Shown here one piece after another: positions 1 through 11,559 of a stretch of DNA of 64,000 bases; position 1 is the stretch's first letter; each line of letters begins with the position of its first letter. The notes beneath the pieces are model-generated. The model saw nothing but the letters and a program-made list of their open reading frames with translations. It did not search any database and was not told the DNA's origin. The translations under genes and the position numbers were made by a program. The DNA comes from Imbricaverruca yamaguchii (taxonomy: Eukaryota > Arthropoda > Thecostraca > Neoverrucidae), in assembly GCA_034440575.1 (NCBI GenBank), contig JAOTOL010001510.1, positions 1,116,001-1,180,000 on the forward strand. The letters run 5' to 3'.

Positions 1-440
1 GCGAGGATAATCACGCTGAGCTACCTGGGGACGTCACACCGAGTTAACTGAAGACAGCCATGTCGAGTCGCATGAGAACGACCACGCCGGGTTACCGTAG
101 GCGAACATGTGAGCCACCTGGGGACAACCAAGCGAGTCACATGGGGACGACCACGCCGGGTTACCGTAGGCGAACATGTGAGCCACCTGGGGACAACCAA
201 GCGAGTCACATGGGGACGACCACGCCGGGTTACCGCGGGCGATCATGTGAGCCACCTGGGGACAACCACGCTAGTCACATGGGGACGATCACACCGAGTT
301 ACCTGGGGGACAACCACACCGGGTTACCTGGGGACGACCACGCCAGACTACCTAGGGGCGACCATGCCAAGCTACCTGGGGAAGATCACGCCGGTTTGCC
401 TGGGGACGACTATGCCGGCCTACCTGTGGACGACCACACC
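1..440. repeat. Minisatellite, 69-bp units grading into ~21-bp units
   Basis: Three 69-bp copies are visible, with the anchor GAGCCACCTG starting at 111, 180 and 249. They are flanked by shorter degenerate units built around TACCTGGGGACGACCACGCC. The array reaches the left edge of the window. Open frames crossing it on both strands are repeat translations and are not called as genes. Confidence 0.85.
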
Positions 441-1379
441 CACGCTCTTGGGGAGAGCACACAGATTAGCGTGCAACTGCACCTCAGGAGACTACGTTGA
501 ATCACAAGAAGAGCACACCAGGTTACCTGTGGGGGAGAAAGTGCCGGAGTATCTGGTAAATGGTGCGTCGGTAGTGTGCACGAGTGTTGAATACGGGTGT
601 TGCAGATGGCCACCGTACACGCTAGACTGCGCCGCGGGGCTTCACAGTGCATCAGACCAACCTCGGCAATATGCACACACACTGAGCCGATGGCAGTCTG
701 ACACTACGCCTCTATTTGACCCTCAACGTATCACTTTTCCAGGTCAGAACACACAGCGGACCACGTTTGGCGCCAAGGCTTCATGAGTCATAGAAATGAC
801 CAATTTGTGCGTATGCTCCTTCACATAGAGTAGCTTTACACAAGTTAATTTGGATGGAGCGTGGTGTGACGGCTTCCAGGCCAATGCTCATGAAGCAGAT
901 GTTCACGTGACAAATATCCATGCCAAAAAGTTCACACAAGAATATTTGCATCCGCTGCATCCACATATGTGGGCGTGCTCATGCTTACGTATACATGCAT
1001 GCCCGCATACCTATATGTTCACATGACGCATTCTGTATGTGCACATCGCTCTTACATGCGCATATTCGTATTACAAATGTTCGTGTATGCAAATGTTCGT
1101 ATGCACAACTGTTCGTATGCGCATATGTTCGTCCACCCAAATGTTCGTATGAGGAAATAACTGAAATTGCAACCGTAAGTTTGCGCCGGTGTAGTGCTTG
1201 CATGTCCAAATAACTGTGTATAATTGCAAAATCAGACACAATTTGTCTTGTGGCTAGTATACGTTAGGCTAGGTTCGCTAGATTAGTCTTGAAAAAGATG
1301 TATAATGGCGCCTTCAGAGATTACGCATACAAATATTTGCGCCCAAGAACGTACATGAAACTTTTCACATAGTACCACT
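441..1379. other. Non-coding stretch with degenerate TTCGTATGC repeats
   Basis: No gene is recognised. Positions 980-1150 hold a degenerate tandem sequence rich in TTCGTATGC, TACGTA and TGCATGC-like words. It resembles the better-ordered 16-bp array at 53.85-54.29 kb. The rest is unique-looking sequence with short frames only. Confidence 0.5.
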
Positions 1380-1389
1380 CTGGATCACC

Positions 1390-1620
1390 AATCATCACGG
1401 GCACCACCACACAATCTCCGAAATACAACCCCAATCATCACGGCCACCACCACACAATCTCCGAAATGAGATTACAACAACCATGGTGAACCACCACACA
1501 ATCTCAGAAATGAGATAACAACAACCATGGCGAACCACCACACAATCTCTGAAATGAGATTACAACAACCATGGTGAACCACCACACAATCTCTGAAATG
1601 AGATTACAACAACCATGGTG
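1390..1620. repeat. 44-bp minisatellite
   Basis: About five copies of a 44-bp unit containing CCACCACACAATCTC and ACAACAACCATGG. The word ATCTCAGAAA/ATCTCTGAAA recurs at 1501 and 1545. The first copies are shorter and lack the ATGAGATTACAAC half. Confidence 0.85.
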
Positions 1621-2009
1621 AAAAGAAGTGGCAGAATGGCACGGGGTTTTTCCCGTTTGTCATTTTTCAGTGAAACGAATTTGGCAACTCATCGGCTCCT
1701 ATTCATCTTCAAATATCTTCGGTAGCTGGCGAGCACTAACATAATACTCGGAACTGGCCAATTCGAAAGTTGCCGGGAGTGTTCAGGAGCTCAGCATTAA
1801 GTTGTCACCGAAAACGGGGCTTATCAGCTCCGCAGTCAGATGGCGAGCAGCCCAATCTAATTTTGGGATGTGAATAACAGATAAACGGGCAATCTGCCCT
1901 TCCAGGCCCCACCATCAAAATACAACTTTCGTTCAAGAGCATTTCACGCAAGATATACAGTCCCAAGAGCAGTGGAATGCCTTCCTTTCTTAGACGCGTA
2001 AGCATCCCA

Positions 2010-2629
2010 CATCCTCGGCTCTGGACTTCGCTTCCAGCTCGACTACGGTAGCGTCGCGCTGCGCCAGCTGGGCCTCCAGCTCCTGCGCTCGGCAGTCAGC
2101 TGCCGCACAGTCAGCTGAGCGGCCGTCAGCTGGGCGGCGACGGTGGCCTGCGCGGCCGTCAGCTGACCGACGGACGTCATCAGCGCCGCCGCCTCGTCAG
2201 TCTTGCAGCTGAGCTCGGCCTCCAGTGAGCGAATCTGGCGCTCAGCGCGGCCTTCGCCGCCTCACTGGTCGACAGCTGACTGTTCAGCTGGCGTCGCTGC
2301 TCGACTGACTGATCCTCAGCTTGTCGCAGGTCGGACCGCAGACGCTCCACCTCAGACTGCATCTCGCCGGTACGCACCACCTCCTGCTTGACGTCCACCT
2401 CCAGCACTTTCTTCTTAATATCCATCATGGAGACGCACTTCTGCGTGAGCAGCAGCTGCTGCATCACCTCATCGTGCTGGCTGCTCTTTTCGCCCATGTT
2501 CCGTTTCATGTCCTGCAGTCGGCCCTTCAGATCCCATGGCTGGCGCTTCGCGGTTGCCTTGGCAGCATCGGTTACTGCCGAGCTGGTCATCTTAAGCGAA
2601 GGTGTCCACTTGAGCGTTGGCTTTCGTTT
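2010..2629 (-). pseudogene. Kinesin-14 (KIFC1/Ncd-like) coiled-coil fragment, broken
   Basis: Minus-strand frame open from 2629 to 2180. Near its start it encodes AKRQPWDLKGRLQDMKRN, which closely resembles the start of the stalk in the minus-end-directed spindle kinesins KIFC1/HSET (KRPAWDLKGQL...). A coiled coil rich in Q, E, L, R and A follows. The coil does not stop at the stop codon near 2180. It continues in a second frame from about 2240 (RQIRSLEAELSCKTDEA, then repeated QLTAAQ) and in a third frame from about 2085 (ELEAQLAQRDATVVELEAK). Each shift fits a single missing base. No kinesin motor domain (P-loop GQTGSGKT, or the neck GNIRVFCRVRP) is visible further down to position 1. The piece lies where the formin FH2 intron should be. 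A retro- or duplicated pseudogene fragment is most likely; exons of a live gene with sequence errors are less likely. Confidence 0.6.
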
Positions 2630-3219
2630 TTACAGTGTGTTAATCAGAACGAAAAACGTGGGGCCGCGAGTCCCTTGTATCTTGAGAAACATCTCGACAT
2701 ATAGCTTCATCGCAAATGATTACATTAAAAATGTTCCTACGCAAAGACTCGTTTGAAAAATGCTGATGAGCAAATGCTTCCTTTCAATAATTGTATTCAA
2801 ATATTCGTATGCGTATAACTATAGGCACATCTTCATACATGCTTATGTTCACATACGCAATTTTTTGTATTCTTCGCATCAAAATGTTGGTGTTCGCGAA
2901 AGTTGCATTCGGATTATATAAGGTGAGGCTGTGCCAGTCAGGTTATGCTTTGCTTGTAGGATCATTGATATCTACGGATATTTACGGTTTCCAGCATTCT
3001 CGCATCCACAAATATTGTACACAAGGTCGTTCTTGTAGGCACGTGATGAAGTCTAGGAGACCCGCGAGTCGCGACAACTCCGAAAGTTCGATTATGCTGC
3101 ACTGGATTTATTGTGCAGTTGCAAGCAATTAAACGGTAATAAACGATAATTTATACACCGCCGACAGTAAATGCTATAAGTTCTAATTTAGGGGCCGAAA
3201 GACAGATGTTCAATTTATC
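2630..3219. other. No gene seen
   Basis: AT-rich sequence with degenerate TATTCGTATGCGTAT-like words at 2790-2900, akin to those at 980-1150. Nothing codes convincingly. Confidence 0.45.
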
Positions 3220-3430
3220 AGACGCGTCCGAGCGCGACAGATCCGCGCGTCGCGACAGTCCGGAACGCTCTGTCAGCGGGGGTCTGGGTCACCGCCCTAG
3301 CTCTCGGCGACAGTCAGGTGACCTTTCCCCGCCCCGCGGACGTCCTAGCAACGCGCCGGCCATTGGACTTTAGCTCACGTCCGGCCGCTGCCGCGGCGCG
3401 GGCCGTCGGCAAGCCATCGGGCGGCTCCAG
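3220..3430. other. CpG-rich patch, possible coding remnant
   Basis: A sharply GC/CpG-rich island in AT-rich surroundings. On the plus strand one frame reads as an Arg/Ser/Asp-rich peptide (SERDRSARRDSPERSV) and ends at a stop near 3373. It may be a remnant of an exon or of a transposon gag-like region, or simply a CpG island. No family is recognised. Confidence 0.3.
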
Positions 3431-4179
3431 TTCAGGAGTTTCCTGTCGGCTGGCTTACGGGGTCACAGCATTTACAGTTTCGGACTAGCACTACGGTGTT
3501 ATGCCAGTATACATATTTTACGGTTAAGACAGTATTTTTTAAAACTTTGTTACAATGTGCGTATGGAAGGTGTCTTACATAAATACTTGTAGTGACGGAT
3601 GTGTGTTTTAGGGCGCATCAACCACATTGTTCATTTTACGCCCATAAGACACGCATATTTTCAGGAAAAATGGCACCTACGAATACTTGCGACGCAACCA
3701 TGTGCGATAGAAACATTACCGTTCGTACGAAACCGCTTGCGTGCTTTTCAGTACGAGCAGGCGTCCCGAGACTATTTATAATAATTTAACCAACTTTGAA
3801 TCTGGAGACTATATTAATCTAAGCTTGCATTAGGCTTAATGTAATAATCATCAGGACGATTGATAATTACACCCACAAAATATTGCTTATCTAGATGACT
3901 ACCGTAATTTGTTACCGTACCAAGATGTGAATTATTCCGAACAAATTCGCTTAAAAGCTGACAACCGACTATGCCATTCTTACCCAGTGCTCTTAAGGAA
4001 TCCTTGCAGATTATTGACAAAGATGGCTGCACAGTTGAACAGGAAATTCCAGACCAAACTTATACAGTTGAAGATAACAAACTTAAATATGGACACAAAA
4101 TATGCAAGATGCAGGCGACTAAGATAGCGCAAATGTCTCCAAAGTTGAATGGCAAGGCCATCGGACAGGTGAAAAAGTT

Positions 4180-5165
4180 TCAGATTCTTGTGAGTGCATT
4201 TGGACGACAAACTTAGCTTCAGAACACACACCACCTCCATCTCGAAGAGATGCGCGAAGCGCGTCAACGTACTCCGTACACTTGCAGGCGCAGACTGGAG
4301 CGGAGACAGGAAAACAACTCTACAAATGAATGATACGACCCATTCTAGAACGCAACAGCATCATCTTTGTCATCATTTCAGAAAACCAGAGCAAAAAGTT
4401 AGAAAGCATCTAAAACAACTGCAGTAGAGCAGCCACAGGTGCCCTCAGCGCCACACCCAGAGCCAGTCTTCCAGTGGACTCGAATACGCTTCCACTTCAC
4501 TTTAGGAGGACAGAACAGCTGTGCCGCTACCACATCAAAATGAAATCCATTAAAAATCATCCGGCACAGCGCTTCTTTACGGCGCAAACTTCCACCATAT
4601 AGTATTCAAATTGCCACGGCTCCCTCAGAACTTAACCTCGCAATGCCATCCACTGCAGTTCTACCGCCCACTAGGCCATTGTGGACACTCAATCAACCAA
4701 AGGTCGAGTACTTGCTCTTGGAAAAGAACTCAACTATCACATCGGCGGAAATTCTTGGCATCTTCCACAAATTCCCCGATCACAAAAATCACACAATCAT
4801 TTTCACACATGGGTCGATACACGAGGTCAAGGTAGACGTCGACATCGCTGGACATTGCATTAGGCTTTCCAAGCGTCTACCGCATAACTTCTCAATCTAC
4901 TCAGCTGAAGCAATGAACATTCTGGCCGTTGTCTCCATTCTCATGAAGCGTAAAACTAGAAACGCAGTAATTTGTTCAGATTCCAAATCCGTTTTTCAGT
5001 CAATTAGCAACACCAACGATTGTCCACATCCAAGTTGGCACAATCGAACAAACCGTGGCCCATAACGTAAACAATAAGTTTTTCTTCCTCTGGATACCGG
5101 GCCACATCAACATCCCATGTAAAGAAGAAACATAAACGCCTCGCAAAGTAAGCCTTATCATTGAA
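4180..5165 (+). mobile_element. Decayed non-LTR retrotransposon: RT tail plus RNase H
   Basis: Around 4190-4320 the plus strand encodes HLDDKLSFRTHTTSISKRCA followed by KRVNVLRTLAGADW. This is typical of the C-terminal thumb of jockey/I-type LINE reverse transcriptases. At 4640-5065 an RNase H-like domain follows, with an acidic strand (IIFTHGSIHEVKVD), AEAMNILAVV and NAVICSDSKSVFQSI. The late His motif WIPGHINIPC lies near 5085-5115 in another frame. Frames are broken several times and the RT palm is missing, so the copy is dead. It lies antisense to the formin gene. Confidence 0.75.
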
Positions 5166-6170
5166 CACTTACATGAACATAGCACAGCACAACACAATAC
5201 AAAGCCAATCACACCCATGACATGAAACATAGTAGGCACATGGAAATACATTAAATCAATCTCACCGAAAAGAGAGTCATCCTCACTAGACTTAGAATTC
5301 GTTGTACTAAATTACTCAGCCTCAACTAGTGGATGACCAATATACAACACCTGACTGCGACGGTAGCAACACCACATTAAGCACAGGTGGCATCCTGCTA
5401 GACTGTGGCTTAAACTGTGGCCCAAGCAGAACCACACAACCACAACCGTAAGGCCTTCTGCCAAAAAGAGGACATGGTCCCGTCGCTTTCAACATTTCTG
5501 GGTGACAAGCGCCCAGAACGGCTTCAATTGCTATTTGAATATCTGTACGCCACAAAATTAGCAGGAGCACTATAGACAGGAACACTATGCACTCGTAGGA
5601 AACACGTGAATAACTATCCTAGAATGGCGTTGGACATACATGAGCCGATTTGCTTTCCAATTAGAAGTATATGGCTATCTAGCGGTGCCGTCGGACGTAG
5701 ATGAACCGACTTACTCCAGGAAAAAAATAAAAATAAAACAACATAGCGAAAAACGGCAACGCAGAGGAGCCATCGGATGTAGATGAGCCGATTTACCCCG
5801 CAACTCGTAACGTAAAACGGCTACCCAGAGGTGCAGTGGACGAAGATTCGCCAAATTGCCAAACGCCGTACTAACCCCACTCATAACCTTGCATGGCATG
5901 CTTAGACTAACCCGCTACTAACAATTAAGACGCGGCGGCCAGCGTGATGGGAGGTGTGGACAAATTCCTCCTCGTTCGCATGGTAAAGACTCCTCGGTAC
6001 TCTTCGACAAGAGTAGGCTAATGCCGGCACCCTGGCTAAATCAACCTTCTCGTCATTTTCAATTCATCCCTTCTCTCCCGGCTACAAATAATTTTGTGGA
6101 GGTGTAAAGTAAAAATAAAACCATTGAGGCATCCGGGAGATGCACCCCACCTAACTCCCGCTTTCAGCAC
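5166..6170. other. No gene seen
   Basis: Moderate-GC sequence with short frames only. No FH2 homology was found on the minus strand, although this lies just downstream of the FH1 exon. Confidence 0.4.
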
Positions 6171-6179
6171 CTAAATCAT

Positions 6180-6272
6180 CACACACGCACACGCACACGC
6201 GCGCGCACGCACACGCACACGCATACGCACAGGCACACGCACGCGCACGCACACACGCACACGCACACACTT
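6180..6272. repeat. (CA)n / CACGCA microsatellite
   Basis: About 90 bases of interrupted CA dinucleotides with CG substitutions, in the intron downstream of the formin FH1 exon. Confidence 0.9.
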
Positions 6273-6535
6273 GCCTGGGCTTTGTTTGCAAAACACTCGC
6301 TTTAAAGGCTGCGCAAATGACATTCATGGTCCAGCACGCGTCTAAAAACAACACTCCTTCACAATTTGCCTAATCAATGAAGCGGCATGTGTTGGTTTGT
6401 TTCTGTTCTTAAAACGCACATTCGAACCTCAGGACCTGTCACCTCAGCAGCCACCGTGACAGTCGGAGACAGTTGCATCTTGATAATGCAAATGCAAATA
6501 AGTGCAGCCGCTCACCGCCGTCACAGCGTGCTCAC

Positions 6536-7971
6536 CTATAGTCCTGTTGGGCACCTTGGCCCAGTTGAGCGTCTTCATCTTCGACTTCGGCTTGGGCAGT
6601 GTGGCGAATGGACTTGAAGGCAGCGCTGAGCCAACTTGAAAGGCTGCCGACTGCGCCCGAATGTACGCACCCATTCCCGGCGGCGGCGGAGGAATCCCCG
6701 AGCCTGGCGGCGGTGGTGGGGGAGGAATCCCAGAGCCTGGCGGTGGCGGTGGTGGAGGAATCCCGGAGCCTGGCGGTGGTGGTGGTGGAGGAATCCCGGA
6801 GCCTGGCGGTGGTGGTGGGGGAGGAATCCCGGAGCCTGGCGGTGGTGGTGGTGGAGGAATCCCGGAGCCTGGCGGTGGTGGTGGTGGAGGAATCCCGGAG
6901 CCTGGCGGTGGTGGTGGTGGAGGAATCCCGGAGCCTGGCGGTGGTGGTGGTGGAGGAATCCCGGAGCCTGGCGGTGGTGGTGGTGGAGGAATCCCGGAGC
7001 ATGGCGGTGGTGGTGGTGGAGGAATCCCGGAGCCTGGCGGTGGTGGTGGTGGAGGTGGAGGAGCAGAATGAGGAATTTCTTGGCCGGGCAGTGGCGGCGG
7101 AGGCGGTATTCCAGAGCCGGGCGGCGGCGCAGGAGGAGGCGGGACGCCGAGCCGCGGCTCCAGGCTGGACAGCGGGCCCGACAGCAGCGACGACGCCACG
7201 GAACAGTCGGTGGCGATCGACGTCAGCGACGGCGTCACCGACGACAGGCCCGACGTGTCGTCGTCGGGCCGCCGGCCGGCCGGCTCGGGCGACGACGCGC
7301 CCGACACGCTGGGCCGCAGCGGCGGCAGCGACGAGTGTGGGAACGGGCGCCGCCGGAACTGGGCCGCCGTCTCCGCCGGGCTGGTAGGCGCACCCTCGGG
7401 CCTGGACAGCGACGACTGCGGGAACGGCCGCGGCCGCTGGAAGCGCGCGATCTCGTCGTCGGTTAGGTGGAAGTCGGGGTCCGATAGGACGCCGGGAAGG
7501 TGGACGCCGCCGTCGGAGCGCGCGCAGTCGCTGGTCGTCTCGTTGCCGCGGAACAGGTCGAGCGTGCTGCGGCTCAGCCGGTACTGCTTCGCCGTTCGGC
7601 TGTTGCGCCGGCCGCGCAGGCCGGTCAGGAAGTCGGTCTGGGTGCAGCGCGACTTGAGGTTTCCCATGGCCGCCGGCGGCGGTACCGACCCGGCGTCGGC
7701 TGCGCTCGTCGCCGCGCCACCGCTCGCCGCGCTCACGTTAGTCGGCGCCGCCGAGTGGAGCGTCGCGTCGGCGCTCGCCTCGGCCGCCGTCCGGCCACCA
7801 CCTGCGACGTTCACACTCGAGATTGGCCACCTGTCGCGCGCGTCACCCGTCAGGCGCGCGGTGGCGGTGGCGGCGGCGGCGCGGCCGGCCGTCTGGCCGC
7901 TCTGGGCCGCGTCGTTGTCGCTGGACTCGCTGCCGCCGGCCGAGCGCCGCAGGCAGCTCCAGAACTGGTCA
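6536..7971 (-). CDS. Formin (INF2-type) exon 7 of those seen: linker, FH1, start of FH2
   Basis: Largest exon of the gene, 1436 bp. Acceptor TTGCAG lies just above 7971 and donor ATAG|GTGAGC at 6536. Its 5' phase matches the exon at 9257 and it ends in phase 1. The first residues ([13 protein letters not shown]) resemble the helix that ends the INF2 FH3 region. A Ser/Arg-rich linker follows, with CTQTDF and a doubled RPFP(Q/H)SSL motif. The FH1 comes next: about a dozen [11 protein letters not shown] units plus neighbouring polyproline, which in formins binds profilin-actin. The exon ends with [19 protein letters not shown], the conserved entry to the actin-nucleating FH2 domain. The rest of FH2 and any C-terminal WH2/DAD are not found downstream. 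Confidence 0.9.
6670..7070. repeat. In-frame 33-bp FH1 minisatellite
   Basis: Tandem 33-bp units (plus-strand core GGAATCCCGGAGCCTGGCGG followed by GGTGGTGG triplets), about 11-12 copies. Most differ only by synonymous changes. On the minus strand each unit encodes GSGI plus seven prolines. The period is a multiple of three, so copy-number change keeps the reading frame. Confidence 0.95.
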
Positions 7972-9256
7972 CTGCAACACAACCACGACTGTCACCGGCT
8001 GTCCGAGCGCCGCCACGACGGCCGACGGCGGCCCCAGAGCGGCGCGCGGCTCATGCTGCGTCGGACGGCCGGACACAGACACCACTGCCGACCCGGTCGG
8101 CCGCCGGTCGCGCGCACCTCGCACGCGGCTGCTTTGCGCCACGCAGGTGTTCCTACAGGTGTCGACACTCGCACCATGCGCACAACCCAGTCGCCTCCCC
8201 TCCTCCCCTCCCCATCTCACACCTCTGCGGACGCTGACTCATAGGCCGACGGCAAACGGCGATCGATTTTCACGTCGATATCATCAGCTGCCGACGTAGT
8301 ACCCATAATGCACTACGCGCGTGACGTGCAGACCACTCCACCGATGTGTTTGTATGCACTGCGTGTGATCTTGTCGCTGGTTGGCGTGTCTCTCACGTAT
8401 CCGACTGTGCTTAAAACGCCGAATTCGTGAAATTATGCAATATTGTGTACAATCGCCACACCCGAACCGATATCGGCTGGTAGATATGTGCGATATTGCG
8501 TACTCTTTTTGCTCGTTTTGCAATTAAATGCACGTGCCACGTGTGTCACCATGTCTGCGTGACGTGTGTCGCTGCCGGCTGTACCACATGTGTTGAACCA
8601 GCTGGCCAAACGTTGAAACGCTGAACTGTGCTGAGGATCAACTAAAAATACACTAAAATAGCTTCCCTCCTATAATCACGATTTCTCGACACACTATGGG
8701 CGTACTCTGAATGCGAATGCCGTCTCAACCTGAATGTCATCTATAGACGTCAGCTCGCCAACTTATGACTATGATCAGGCTGGACCATGGCCTGCGTGTG
8801 CCTCAATAAGCCTCCCCCGCGCACGTCTCACCACACCGTAACGGTTCTGTTTCACAGCAACAATACCACCATCCCAGGCTCACTGGCCAGGCGATCAGAA
8901 TGTTTCTGCCGCAGTAGAGATTATTTAAACTTTGGAGCTACTAAAGCATTTCCACACCACCATTACGATCACAATCACTCAAACGTGAGCCTCACCCGAC
9001 CGGAGCAGAAATAATGTTGTCTAATGTGTCAGACTATTAGCCGAATTGAATATCAGTAACAGCGATTTAACAAAATCATTGCAATGCATTCCCATACTCA
9101 TGACATTCCTTCCAGAAAAAGAAGCAAGAAAAATAACCGAAGATCAATTACGCCGATAATTTTCACCAGCTTATGCACTCCCGAAGTGGTCTGATATGCG
9201 AAGATCCGAACAATTTATTTCAGCATGCATTCTATGAAAAAGATAATTTACGCTAC
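7972..9256. other. Formin intron 6
   Basis: Intron between the exons ending at 9257 and starting at 7971. Its first ~250 bases next to the FH1 exon are CpG-rich, continuing the GC-rich exon. The rest is ordinary sequence and no other gene is seen. Confidence 0.7.
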
Positions 9257-9336
9257 CTGTTCAGCTCGTGTTTGTCTATTCCAGCTAGAGCATCAAGAAA
9301 AAGGCGCAAGTTGTCCCTCAGCTTCCCGTCTACATC
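9257..9336 (-). CDS. Formin (INF2-type) exon 6 of those seen: end of FH3 region
   Basis: A short 80-bp exon found by splice sites and phase. Acceptor CTGTTTCAG lies just above 9336 and donor ACAG|GTAGCG at 9257. It encodes DVDGKLRDNLRLFLDALAG then IDKHELN and ends in phase 2. That joins exactly to the FH1 exon to give ...[12 protein letters not shown]. The segment fits the C-terminal helices of the INF2 FH3 region (...LLSVLQGLLHLEP... in the human protein). It is small and its homology is modest; the perfect phase match supports it. Confidence 0.7.
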
Positions 9337-9871
9337 CTGAAACAGACATGCAAACTGTATTGGACGGAGGTTGGCGTACGATAGGAAACATGCCCATGGT
9401 CTCTAATGTTTCTATGAAGATACTGAAACATTGAAGGATACTTGACGATAAATAGGAAGGCAACACAAGAGGCAGTGCAAAATACAACTAGGTAGCTATC
9501 AGGCACATGGTATGTTCAGGAATCGGAATCTTCTCAATAATCATCAAAGACCGCAAGTTCGTTTCGAAAGACTTGTGATACCATCCAAATCAAAGCCGTG
9601 GATGAATTGAAATCATTAAAGGGAGCATACAAATATTTTAAAGTTATTTTCCTCTTTGTCTCGGCCTCTATCGATCCCTACCTTGTATCCCGCTCTTTGT
9701 CTGTCTGGCATCAGACACTTACCCTGATCAAGAGAATGGCCATCAAACATCGAGCTTCACCAAGAGGACGGCCATCAAACATTGAGCCTGGCCAGGAGGA
9801 CATCCATCGGACACTCAGCTTGACCCAGAAGGAGACCATCAAACACTTACCCTGAGCAGGAGGTCACTCAC

Positions 9872-9996
9872 AACGCAGCTGATCACGCTCGTTTGTCCTG
9901 GTGATTGGATGTTGAAGAGGACATCCCTCTGGACCAGCAGGTCGGTCTCGGTCAGATCTGGGTCCAGTTCTTCCAGAAACTGCAGCAGTCCGCTGT
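9872..9996 (-). CDS. Formin (INF2-type) exon 5 of those seen: last DID helices
   Basis: 125-bp exon with acceptor GGTCTCAG above 9996 and donor GTT|GTGAGT at 9872. Joined to the exon at 15339 it reads RDVRDSGLLQFLEELDPDL then TETDLLVQRDVLFNIQ. This matches the last DID helices of INF2 ([26 protein letters not shown]) in both length and hydrophobic pattern. It starts in phase 1 and ends in phase 0. Relative to human INF2, about 15-20 residues appear to be missing before the next exon seen, so a further small exon may lie between 9871 and 9337. Confidence 0.8.
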
Positions 9997-11559
9997 CTGA
10001 GACCATCATAACACAACAGGTCAGATCAAGTCGGGCCAGGCCCAGTTCGGCTTTTGAGCCCTAAAAACTATTAGACATAAGCTGCAAAATGTATATCTGG
10101 GCACTGACCGCCAGGTATCAACAGTCAGAAATTCCATAACTACTTGGTGTGGTTGGTATTGGTACAGTTCAGTGACAGTCTTCCTCATATGACATTCTCC
10201 ATCGCCTATGTGCACAAAGCATCAAGCATCAAGATGAAATAAGTTTCGTTTGCCGTGGCCGTGGCGGAGGTGCCTGGCCGATATGACGATGTGTGACCCC
10301 CGGCAGCAGCGAAGGTGCCCTCGAATGTGGTTGCCAAGTGCAGGACGGCTTGTGGCGGGTGACATGCGAGGTGCTACGCATACGGTGAAGACTCCCGTCG
10401 CGATCGGCAACGAGCACAGGAACAACTCAGTGGAGGGAAACACGAGCGGGCAGGATGGGGAGTGGAGACACAACATTTTCGGTATCGCTGGCGCATCCTC
10501 GAGGAATGACGCCCCTCCCACTCTTCGCCCTCTGTTACACCTGAAGCAAACACCGCAGTCGGACGCCGTTTTGCGTCACAACACGTGCCGGACAATGACC
10601 CGAGAGGGGACGAGCTTATGAGTTCCTCTATCCCGTCCAATGATCCGTGACCCTACCGGCACCAGGCACCTGGGCGTGATTCTTCGAGACGTCTCATCGG
10701 TTTCCCCGACGCCCCATCGATCTCACTCAGCGCGGCATGCACCTCCCTGCCGTTATTGTAGCGCTCCATTAGTGCCGCCAGCTTCGCATGGCTGCCATTT
10801 GGTGTGGGTGCACAAGCATCACCGAAGCCGTGGGTTGAGCGCGCTCACCCCGAATTCGGCGTCAGCGCCTGCAGCCCGCCCCACCCATCAGTCCGCGTCA
10901 GCCAGCGTGCCCACGAGGCTTCTGGATGCCAGCCCAAATCAACACTTGGCCTACAACTCCGCCGGTGGGTTTTCTATCCGTGCGGAGCATCTCAGCTGGT
11001 AATGAGGCGCCGAGCGGCTCGTCCATGGCATTCCAAGGTACTTCCAGTGCGGCATCATCACAATGGTGCACGGTTTTTCATTGTCGGATTGTTGATCTCG
11101 ACAGCAGCTCGCAACACCTCCGTAGCAGTGGGTTTCTCCAAGATAAAATACTTCCCAATGAACCCAAAGATACTGGCACACTCACACCGTTACCACACAG
11201 GAGTTTGCAAGTTTTCCCGCCCCGCCTCAGCCGTGAATCCTGCATATCGTTGTAGCGGACCGCATGATCGGAACGTGGTCAAGCTGGGCATCATGGCGTA
11301 AACGCTACGCACATTTACCCTGCCGAGCAAGCGCAGCGCCGCAGCCCGTGTGTACGGCGGCGCAGTATCTGCCCCTCGCCGTGGCCGCCGGCGAGTTACG
11401 ATGCACTCGCCAGTTGTCGCACTCACCAGTTGAATATGAAAACTTTGAATATATGATTGTAAAAAGACTGATCTGATACTTAGAACAAATTATCTTTCAT
11501 CTCCAATTCAATGCGGCTTTCGTCATGGCCATTGTAAAATATAATTTCATTCCATTAGA

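Noticed and set aside
6599..7466. Plus-strand frames of 136-276 codons, including a Gly-rich one
   Set aside because: They are antisense to the formin FH1 minisatellite; the minus-strand reading has homology and valid splice sites.
7210..8299. Plus-strand GC-rich frames up to 344 codons
   Set aside because: Antisense shadows of the formin exon and its GC-rich flank; no domain recognised.
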